Source: an uncultured Candidatus Saccharibacteria bacterium (lineage in GTDB: Bacteria > Patescibacteriota > Saccharimonadia > Saccharimonadales > Saccharimonadaceae). From it: a DNA stretch of 20,887 bases. Shown piece by piece: positions 1 to 5,897 of the stretch; position 1 is the stretch's first letter; the number at the start of each line of letters is the position of its first letter. The notes below the pieces were generated by a model. It worked only from the letters and a program-made list of their open reading frames with translations. It was not told the DNA's origin and ran no database searches. The translations under genes were made by a program, and so were the position numbers. Location: contig CALHZJ010000036.1 in the NCBI GenBank assembly GCA_938041005.1, positions 1-20,887 of the forward strand, given 5' to 3'.

Positions 1-6
1 GTATCT

Positions 7-36
7 ATTGTAACGCACCAATTTAGCACTCGTCAA
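7..36 (-). promoter_or_regulatory. Sigma-70-type promoter pointing left, under CIRCE
   Basis: On the minus strand, TTGACG (31-36) and TACAAT (7-12) are 18 bases apart. The -35 box lies in the CIRCE spacer and the right part of the spacer carries one CIRCE arm. HrcA binding would therefore block RNA polymerase. The transcribed gene is outside the window and is presumably a chaperone gene. Confidence 0.7.
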
Positions 37-49
37 GTGTGAGTGCTAA
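23..49. promoter_or_regulatory. CIRCE operator (HrcA binding site)
   Basis: A perfect 9-bp inverted repeat, TTAGCACTC and GAGTGCTAA, is separated by exactly 9 bases. This matches the CIRCE consensus to the base. CIRCE is the operator bound by the heat-shock repressor HrcA, typically in front of groES-groEL, dnaK or hrcA-grpE operons. It overlaps a leftward promoter (7-36), so the controlled gene lies to the left, outside the window. There is no rightward gene nearby. Confidence 0.93.
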
Positions 50-85
50 TTATCTCCTGCGCCTCGACTTTCTAGATTTTTTACA

Positions 86-171
86 ACAGTCGTGGTAATA
101 TTCACACAGAAGTAGGTAGCGCCACCCGTATTGGACGGGAAAGCGGACCTACTTCTTTTTATGACGACTGT
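86..171. repeat. Nested inverted repeat, terminator-like on the + strand
   Basis: The stems nest as follows: 86-93 with 164-171 (8 bp), 108-117 with 147-156 (10 bp), 120-122 with 143-145, and 125-129 with 135-139 around a 5-base loop. On the + strand the 10-bp stem runs into a T-tract (156-160), as in an intrinsic terminator. No rightward gene is seen to its left. The right arm contains the stop codon of the leftward gene ending at 149, and the outer arm lies in that gene's last codons. It may be a terminator, a 3'-end stabiliser or a structured RNA. Confidence 0.55.
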
Positions 172-1027
172 CTTCTTTCCTAGATATTTCTTCAAGTTCT
201 TCCTTATAAAGTGAACACACCCTTTTAACAGCTTTATTGCTCGGCATTAAATTATCTTCATAAAAACCAAAGTCACCCCGTCTATGATCAAAACCAGACC
301 AACTAGCGTGATATCCCTCATCACGGTCACTATTATTAGCATTCCGCGCAGAGTCTGGCGTTGACTTTATATCAAGACCAATTATATGTTCGCGACCATA
401 ATTATCCTTATACTCAACTATAAGATCTATTCCAGCAAGATCATCGTCAATGCCAGTCGTATGAACAGCCCGTACTCCCTTAGTTTTCCTTAAAGCTATT
501 TCAGCAGCGATTTCGTGACGCATACCATTGATCACGTGATCTAAGAATTTATATGCATTTTCAATTTCCTCATCGCTATAACCAAGACACTCCATAGCGC
601 CTTGAACATCCGATATAAGCTCTGATTTGCGAGTATATTGCCCTTCGCTAATTATGTCTCGTACAACCTTATTAAAAGCTACGACTGTCTCTTTTTCTCT
701 TATCTTATTATTGCGCTCATAAAATACCCCATTCCTATAAGATTCAAGTTTTTCTTCCGCGCAAATCCAATAAGGCATCTTTTGTATAAACTCTAGTATT
801 TTATATTCCGGTGCTTTATCCGTGTCACCTCCCTCTTTTAAAATATCATCCGCAACACCTGACGCAATATATCTATTTACTATCTCACCTAGATTTTTCG
901 GATTAACCTCTCTGGTTGCGGCTCGCCCTATTCCCTGTATAATTCTACGCTGCCGTTCTTGATATTCGGGAGAGTCGGTAATCTTCCGAGCAATCTCAGC
1001 TATTCCTGATCCTCTAGTAATCTCCAT
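149..1027 (-). CDS. Orphan protein with PD-(D/E)xK nuclease-like motifs
   Basis: This is a 292-residue protein of no family I recognise. The C-terminal half shows an arrangement typical of PD-(D/E)xK nucleases: a helix with Glu (HEIAAE, about residues 171-176), then GIDLIV with Asp201 on a presumed strand, a short turn, and LDIKS with Asp219 and Lys221. The N-terminal half is helical and highly charged, and the tail is Lys-rich (HKKK). The start at 1027 is preferred over an in-frame ATG at 1057 because a promoter-like pair (TTGCAT-N17-TATTAT, 1068-1040) lies across the longer N-terminus. The longer version would add ten residues, and a weak GAGG lies about 12 nt before its ATG. The gene stands alone between the CIRCE promoter and murF. 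A nuclease role is inferred from motifs only. It could be a solitary restriction or defence enzyme, or a degenerate nuclease fold. Confidence 0.6.
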   Translation of the reverse strand: MEITRGSGIAEIARKITDSPEYQERQRRIIQGIGRAATREVNPKNLGEIVNRYIASGVADDILKEGGDTDKAPEYKILEFIQKMPYWICAEEKLESYRNGVFYERNNKIREKETVVAFNKVVRDIISEGQYTRKSELISDVQGAMECLGYSDEEIENAYKFLDHVINGMRHEIAAEIALRKTKGVRAVHTTGIDDDLAGIDLIVEYKDNYGREHIIGLDIKSTPDSARNANNSDRDEGYHASWSGFDHRRGDFGFYEDNLMPSNKAVKRVCSLYKEELEEISRKEDSRHKKK

Positions 1028-1039
1028 ACAATAATCGAT

Positions 1040-1068
1040 ATAATACCATAAAATCATTAAAAATGCAA
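1040..1068 (-). promoter_or_regulatory. Promoter of the nuclease-like gene
   Basis: Minus-strand TTGCAT (1063-1068) and TATTAT (1040-1045) have a 17-base spacer. Transcription would begin a few bases before the ATG at 1027, giving a very short leader. Confidence 0.5.
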
Positions 1069-1100
1069 CCTCAAACCCCTCTCCCTACTATTCCTCAATC

Positions 1101-1109
1101 TGTTATAAT
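1101..1109 (+). promoter_or_regulatory. Extended -10 promoter of murF (leaderless)
   Basis: TGT-TATAAT is a perfect extended -10 element. Its last base is only 6 nt before the murF ATG at 1116, so the transcript should start at or within a base of the start codon. No clear -35 box is visible. Confidence 0.65.
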
Positions 1110-1115
1110 AACTCC

Positions 1116-2405
1116 ATGCAATTATTCAAACATCTCTTAGAAACAATTCTCGGATCTTATGTAAAAAAATATCTTAAATCTCATCCTGACACCAGACTAA
1201 TTGCTGTAGTCGGCAGCGTTGGTAAAACTAGCGTAAAATCAGCAACCGCCACTGTTCTATCAGAAAAATTCACCGTGCGCCATAGTCGCGGCAATTTGAA
1301 CACAACCTTAAGTGCACCGCTGGAAATCTTAGGTGTAGACGGACCAAAAAACGCCAAATCTCCCCTAGCCTGGCTAAAAGTCTTCTCCGCCGCACATGCC
1401 AGCATAAAAAACCCCGAATCGCCAGATGTAATTATTCAAGAATGCGGTATTGATTGCCCTGGTGAAATGGCTACTTTTATGCGCTATGTTCAGCCCGACA
1501 TTGCCATAATTACCTCTGTTGCTCCTGAGCATATGGAGTTTTTCAAAAATATGGATACGGTAGCTCATGAGGAATTGTCAATTAGTCAAGTCGCTAAAAA
1601 AACCATCTTCAACCTTCACGATATCAATGAAAAATATCATAATCTCATAGTTGGAAATCGCGTAAGTTACGGCGACGAATCTGCCGACGTTTTCCTGGAA
1701 ATTAAAAAGACTACAGACACTGGTTGTATTGTCAATTTAAAACACTCCGAAGAAACTTCTCAGGATATAAATATTTCTGTATTGGGCAAACATAATATTC
1801 GCTCAATTACTGGCGCGGCGGCGGCGGGATTAGCTTGCGGTATGAACATTGAAGAAGTTGCAGCGGCTTTAACAAAAATCAAACCAGTTTCAGGTAGAAT
1901 GAATATTTTACGCGGCATACGCGGCTGCACATTGCTGGACGACACTTACAACGCCAGTCCTATTGCCATGGAAAATTCGCTAAAAACGCTCTATTCCATC
2001 TCCGCCAATCACAAGATTGCCGTATTGGGCGATATGAATGAATTGGGTGAAACATCTGAATCAGAGCATAAAAAAATCGGCGAAATTTGTAACCCTAAAC
2101 ACCTAGAATTGCTCATAACCGTTGGTAAAATGGCTAAGAAACACCTTGCACCAATCGCTGAAAAAAATAGCTGTAAAGTAATTTCTTTTGACACGGTGCT
2201 TGAAGCTGGAGAATTCCTGAAAAATAGCGACATTAAAGATACGACAATTCTGTTCAAAGGCTCACAGGGTGGCATTTACCTTGAAGACGCTGTGAAAGAA
2301 TTACTATTCGACCCAAGCGATGCAGAAAAATTAGTTCGCCAATCACAAAGCTGGAAACAGATTAAAGCGAAATTTTACGACTCTTTTTCTCAATCTCAGA
2401 AATAA
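1116..2405 (+). CDS. murF: MurF-type Mur ligase (D-Ala-D-Ala adding), short form
   Basis: This is a cytoplasmic ATP-dependent amide ligase that adds D-Ala-D-Ala to the UDP-MurNAc-tripeptide, the last soluble step of peptidoglycan precursor synthesis. Visible motifs in order are the P-loop GSVGKTS (33-39), NLNTTLSAP (60-68), the catalytic Glu109 (ECGID), His139, SGRMN (259-263), DDTYNASP (275-282), LGDMNELG (304-311) and KGSQGG (381-386). The last three are characteristic of MurF among Mur ligases. At 429 residues, and with the P-loop only about 32 residues from the start, it lacks the N-terminal UDP-MurNAc-binding domain of classical MurF, where the P-loop is near residue 100. The 3' end overlaps the convergent murE by 44 bases. 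Transcription appears leaderless. The family assignment is firm. The exact substrate is by homology. Confidence 0.88.
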   Translation: MQLFKHLLETILGSYVKKYLKSHPDTRLIAVVGSVGKTSVKSATATVLSEKFTVRHSRGNLNTTLSAPLEILGVDGPKNAKSPLAWLKVFSAAHASIKNPESPDVIIQECGIDCPGEMATFMRYVQPDIAIITSVAPEHMEFFKNMDTVAHEELSISQVAKKTIFNLHDINEKYHNLIVGNRVSYGDESADVFLEIKKTTDTGCIVNLKHSEETSQDINISVLGKHNIRSITGAAAAGLACGMNIEEVAAALTKIKPVSGRMNILRGIRGCTLLDDTYNASPIAMENSLKTLYSISANHKIAVLGDMNELGETSESEHKKIGEICNPKHLELLITVGKMAKKHLAPIAEKNSCKVISFDTVLEAGEFLKNSDIKDTTILFKGSQGGIYLEDAVKELLFDPSDAEKLVRQSQSWKQIKAKFYDSFSQSQK

Positions 2406-3678
2406 TTTCCTGAACGACCTTCTTATCGTTCCACGGAATTCGCTTACCATTCACAATTCGGTACTGCTCATGACCCATACCCGTAATCAGAACCGTATCG
2501 CCACGAACAGCCGACCTCAGAGCTTGATAAATCGCTTGTTTTCGATCAGCAATTTCCGTCATTTTATGAACCTTTTTCGTTTGCTCAATTCCCTGACGAA
2601 TCATTGCCCGAATTTCATCTGGATTTTCGTTATAGCTTTCCTCGTCAGTTAGGAAAATCCTATCTGCCAAATTAGCCGCCAGCTCGCCCATAATCGGACG
2701 CTTTGTCTTATCTCTGTCGCCGCACGCACCAAATACCAAAGTTAATCGCCCCTTGGTAATTTTATGAGTGGTTTTTAGCAATTTTTCCAGCGCGTCTGGC
2801 GTGTGAGCATAATCCACAATAATATCAATTCCAAGCTTATTTTCTACTCGCTCGAATCGTCCAGGAATCGCTTCCAAATTCGCCACGCCCTCTTGGATAT
2901 CTTCCAACTTTATTCCCAACAAATATGCCAACGACACTGCAGCCGACATATTCATCACGTTAAATTCGCCAGGCAAATTAGTCGCCAATTCCAGATGAGT
3001 TTGATGATCAATCAATAAACTCGCCTCTGTTCCCTTTTTATACAACTTAACGTGCGTTAAGTGAGCTTCAGCTTCCGGATTCGTTCCGTAAGTCATTTTT
3101 TCGCCAGAAGCCGTAAACTTGTCAAAATATTCAAACCACTCGTCATCACGATTCAGCACGATATACTTTGGCTTTTTCTCAAACAACTTAGCCTTAGCTG
3201 CCGCGTAAGCTTCCATCGTTTTATGATAGTCCAAATGGTCTTGAGTCAAATTAGTCATCACCGCCGCCTCAATTGGCACGCCGTCAAATTTATGCTGTGA
3301 TAAAGCGTGACTTGTTGCCTCTAAAATCACATATTCCACGCCTTCACGCTGAGCTGTCTGGAAAAAGCTGAATAACCTCGCTACAGTCGGAACTGTCGCA
3401 TTCAAATCATTTATCTTTTCCTTGCCAGCAATTTCAATCACCGCCGTCGTAAATAACGCGGTCTTAAAGCCAGCCTCTTTCAAGATCTCATTGATATAAC
3501 AAGCAGTCGTAGTTTTCCCGTTCGTCCCTGTTACTGCAATAATTCTCAAGCCACGAGCTGGATTGCCATATCTTAGGCTAATCATCTTCGTGCGCGCAAC
3601 TCTATAGGCGTTTTCGGTTTTTTCCAAAGCTCCTTGAGGTAGCGTTTTTCTAGCAATTTTTACCAACTCGTTTTTCAT
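2362..3678 (-). CDS. murE: MurE-type Mur ligase (third stem-peptide residue), altered specificity motif
   Basis: This 438-residue cytoplasmic ligase adds the third amino acid to UDP-MurNAc-L-Ala-D-Glu. Motifs (numbered from the chosen start) are TGTNGKTT (about 50-57), TNLTQDHLDYH (142-152), PGRFERV (272-278), VDYAHTPDALEKLL (288-301), GACGDRDKTKRPIMG (317-331) and GMGHEQY near the C-terminus. The DNPR motif that recognises meso-diaminopimelate is replaced by EESY within TDEESYNENP (about 344-353), so the residue added is probably not meso-DAP. The N-terminal UDP-binding domain is missing. The start at 3678 is chosen because an extended -10 (TGG-TAAAAT) ends 7 nt upstream. A longer reading to 3798 would run antisense into tsaD. 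The gene is divergent from tsaD and convergent with murF. Confidence 0.88.
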   Translation of the reverse strand: MKNELVKIARKTLPQGALEKTENAYRVARTKMISLRYGNPARGLRIIAVTGTNGKTTTACYINEILKEAGFKTALFTTAVIEIAGKEKINDLNATVPTVARLFSFFQTAQREGVEYVILEATSHALSQHKFDGVPIEAAVMTNLTQDHLDYHKTMEAYAAAKAKLFEKKPKYIVLNRDDEWFEYFDKFTASGEKMTYGTNPEAEAHLTHVKLYKKGTEASLLIDHQTHLELATNLPGEFNVMNMSAAVSLAYLLGIKLEDIQEGVANLEAIPGRFERVENKLGIDIIVDYAHTPDALEKLLKTTHKITKGRLTLVFGACGDRDKTKRPIMGELAANLADRIFLTDEESYNENPDEIRAMIRQGIEQTKKVHKMTEIADRKQAIYQALRSAVRGDTVLITGMGHEQYRIVNGKRIPWNDKKVVQEIISEIEKKSRKISL

Positions 3679-3685
3679 AATACCC

Positions 3686-3694
3686 ATTTTACCA
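3686..3694 (-). promoter_or_regulatory. Extended -10 promoter of murE (leaderless)
   Basis: Minus-strand TGG-TAAAAT ends 7 nt before the ATG at 3678. It overlaps an earlier in-frame ATG (3687), which argues that 3678 is the true start. It is back to back with the tsaD promoter. Confidence 0.55.
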
Positions 3695-3702
3695 CTTATA
3701 TT

Positions 3703-3711
3703 TGCTATAAT
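3703..3711 (+). promoter_or_regulatory. Extended -10 promoter of tsaD (leaderless)
   Basis: TGC-TATAAT ends 8 nt before the ATG at 3720, so the mRNA is expected to begin at or within about two bases of the start codon. The murE and tsaD -10 boxes are only 14 bp apart, so the two divergent promoters must compete for polymerase. Confidence 0.65.
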
Positions 3712-3719
3712 AAAAACAA

Positions 3720-4790
3720 ATGAGGATTTTGGGAATTGAATCCAGTTGCGACGAAACAGCGGCGTCAATAGTTGAAGATGGCGAACGCTTACTTTCAAAT
3801 GTCGTCAATTCTCAAATTGATATTCACGCAGAATACGGCGGAGTTATTCCAGAAATTGCCGCGCGTAGCCACTTGGAAGTTGTAAATCCCGTCATTAAAA
3901 AAGCTTTGTCTGATGCAAATTGCACTTGGGATGATATTGACGCCATCGCTGTTACTTACGCGCCGGGGCTTATTGGCTCGCTATTAATCGGCACTCTCGC
4001 TGCTAGAACTCTCGCTATTATCCATAATAAGCCGCTCTTTAAGATTCATCATGTAGAAGCCCACGTGTACGCCAACTTTATCAACAAGCAATCCGACAAT
4101 TTATCTCTAACATTGCCGAAACAGCAGCCGTCATTCCCTATGCTTTCGTTGATCGTTTCAGGCGGGCATTCACAACTTGTCCTATTTAAAAATCACGGTG
4201 ATTATCAGCTTATTGGACAAACTCAAGACGATGCGGTTGGCGAAGCGTTCGATAAAGTTGCTAAAATCATCGGTTTACCATATCCTGGCGGCCCAGCCAT
4301 TGCTAAAGTCGCTGAACTTGGCGATCCGCACGCATTCCACTTACCTATTGCCAAGTTATCCGGCGAATACGATTTTTCCTTCTCTGGGCTTAAGACAGCC
4401 GTTTTGAGAGCCGTTCAGCACGAAGTCGGTAAAGACTTCACTTTTCCCTCTCATGAGCTTCCAGCGCTCGTAGATGACGAATTACGACGTAATATGGCAG
4501 CGAGTTTCCAGTACACAGCCATAAAAACGCTCGTAAATAAAACCAAAAAGGCGTTTGACAATTTCCAGCCAGCCTCCGTTGTAATCGCTGGCGGAGTTGC
4601 GGCTAACCAAGAGTTGCGCCGTCAATTACGCGAAGCTTTGCCAATCGACATCAAATACACCCCTATTCAACTCTGTACAGATAACGCCGCGATGATTGCT
4701 ACTCTCGGTTATTTCAGATCTCAAATTGACGAGCCTACAGATCCATACGATCTGGAAGTTCAGCCAAGTTTATCAATGACAGCAATATAA
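3720..4790 (+). CDS. tsaD: tRNA t6A37 threonylcarbamoyltransferase TsaD
   Basis: TsaD (older names Gcp/YgjD) is the catalytic subunit that transfers threonylcarbamoyl from TC-AMP to A37 of ANN-decoding tRNAs, working with TsaB and TsaE. The 356-residue length is typical. Visible motifs are GIESSCDETA at the N-terminus, HHVEAH (110-115) with the two metal-binding histidines, SGGHSQLV, PGGPAIAK, FSFSGLKTAV, AGGVAANQELR and CTDNAAMIA with the C-terminal metal-binding Asp. The gene begins at a leaderless start, and the next gene follows after 18 nt with its own ribosome binding site, so the two form an operon. Identification is secure. Confidence 0.97.
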   Translation: MRILGIESSCDETAASIVEDGERLLSNVVNSQIDIHAEYGGVIPEIAARSHLEVVNPVIKKALSDANCTWDDIDAIAVTYAPGLIGSLLIGTLAARTLAIIHNKPLFKIHHVEAHVYANFINKQSDNLSLTLPKQQPSFPMLSLIVSGGHSQLVLFKNHGDYQLIGQTQDDAVGEAFDKVAKIIGLPYPGGPAIAKVAELGDPHAFHLPIAKLSGEYDFSFSGLKTAVLRAVQHEVGKDFTFPSHELPALVDDELRRNMAASFQYTAIKTLVNKTKKAFDNFQPASVVIAGGVAANQELRRQLREALPIDIKYTPIQLCTDNAAMIATLGYFRSQIDEPTDPYDLEVQPSLSMTAI

Positions 4791-4808
4791 CGTTGTGAGG
4801 ATTACAAC

Positions 4809-5735
4809 ATGAATCAACATTTTCTACAATCATCAGCCTGGGAAAAATTCCAACAATCGCTCGGTCGAAAAGTCTTTCACAACAGAGGTGAAGGATGGAA
4901 ATATTTCGCAATATTAGAGCGCGGCACGGGCAATTCTCGCTTATATTGCCCTTTTGGTCCAACCGCTATTAACGAAGAAGCATTACGATTAGCATTAAAA
5001 GACTTAGCAGAGCTCGGCAAAAAACTTAGCGTTACTTTCCTCAGAGTCGGACCAATTAAGCCCACCTTTTCTAAGGTATTATCTGATGAGAATTGGAAGA
5101 AAGTCACTTACGTCCATTTACAGCCAGAACATACACACATTATCAATCTCCAGCAGCCAGAGGAAGAGATTATAGCAAGCATGGCACAACCTGTAAGAAA
5201 TTGCTATCGAAATTATCACAAAAAAGGCGTAACTGTTCATCAATCTCAAAACCCAGACGATATTAAATATTTTCTAGAATTGATACACGAAGTTGCCAAA
5301 CGAACCGGCATGTCGCCGCACCCAGATTCATATTTTCATAAGCAAGCCGGTTCCCTATTGCCATCAAAGGACGCTTCATTTTGGTACGCGACATACAACA
5401 ATAAAGTAATTGCTACTGCCCTATTTTTTGACTCAAAAACAACTCGAATTTACGCGCATGCAGCAGCAAATTCTACGCCAGAATATCGCAAACTTAACGC
5501 CGGAACTGCCCTACTCACCGAAGCGATAATTGATGCAAAACATCGTCAAATGGAGAAAGTCGATTTATACGGAATTGCGCCTGAAAACGCACCAAAAAAT
5601 CACCCATGGGCTGGCTTTACGAAGTTCAAGCGATCGTTCGGCGGCGAAGATATCTATTCTGGGTCAACCTGGGAACTTCCCCTAAAGCCACTTCAATATT
5701 GGCTATATCGAGCATATCAGACGATCAGAAAATAA
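4809..5735 (+). CDS. FemAB/FemX-type peptidoglycan bridge aminoacyltransferase
   Basis: This 308-residue protein resembles the FemABX family, which transfers amino acids from aminoacyl-tRNA to the stem peptide of lipid II to make the interpeptide bridge at the inner face of the membrane. It shows the usual two GNAT-like halves: an N-terminal part with YCPFGPT, and a C-terminal part with VRNCYRNYHKKGV, TGMSPHPDSYF, ATALFFDSKTTRIYAHAAAN, LDLYGI-like VDLYGIAPE, and the ending HPWAGFTKFKRSFGG that is highly typical of the family. A GTGAGG Shine-Dalgarno (4795-4800) lies 8 nt before the ATG. It is co-transcribed with tsaD. The residue transferred (Gly, Ala or Ser) cannot be told from sequence. Confidence 0.88.
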   Translation: MNQHFLQSSAWEKFQQSLGRKVFHNRGEGWKYFAILERGTGNSRLYCPFGPTAINEEALRLALKDLAELGKKLSVTFLRVGPIKPTFSKVLSDENWKKVTYVHLQPEHTHIINLQQPEEEIIASMAQPVRNCYRNYHKKGVTVHQSQNPDDIKYFLELIHEVAKRTGMSPHPDSYFHKQAGSLLPSKDASFWYATYNNKVIATALFFDSKTTRIYAHAAANSTPEYRKLNAGTALLTEAIIDAKHRQMEKVDLYGIAPENAPKNHPWAGFTKFKRSFGGEDIYSGSTWELPLKPLQYWLYRAYQTIRK

Positions 5736-5768
5736 ACTTAATTTCATCCATCGCATCACATAAATTTG

Positions 5769-5777
5769 TGGTATAAT
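5769..5777 (+). promoter_or_regulatory. Extended -10 promoter of valS
   Basis: TGG-TATAAT is an extended -10 box without a clear -35 element. It sits about 120 nt before valS, so valS has a long leader, unlike the leaderless neighbours. Confidence 0.6.
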
Positions 5778-5783
5778 TAAGAT

Positions 5784-5897
5784 GTAATATAAACATGTGG
5801 AGAAATTAGAGGATTACGCAAATAAGAGCTTTTGCACGTGAAAAGCTACTTTGTTTTCTTTTGTCTTTTTTCACATGAAAAAACCATGGAATAACTT
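5784..5897 (+). promoter_or_regulatory. Structured valS leader, possible attenuator
   Basis: The leader holds a 7-bp hairpin (5827-5833 with 5841-5847, loop GCACGTG) followed by a T-rich run (5849-5871). A second hairpin follows (5866-5872 with 5877-5883). The middle arm GTGAAAA (5838-5844) could pair instead with TTTTCAC (5868-5874), giving mutually exclusive folds as in attenuators. A four-codon reading frame starts at 5795. No T-box signature (AGGGTGG) is present. Regulation is inferred. Confidence 0.45.

Noticed and set aside
3679..3798. N-terminal extension of murE
   Set aside because: It would read antisense through the first codons of tsaD and across its promoter, and matches no Mur ligase sequence. 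The -10 box supports the start at 3678.
5784..5897. T-box riboswitch in front of valS
   Set aside because: The conserved AGGGTGG antiterminator core and specifier stem are absent.
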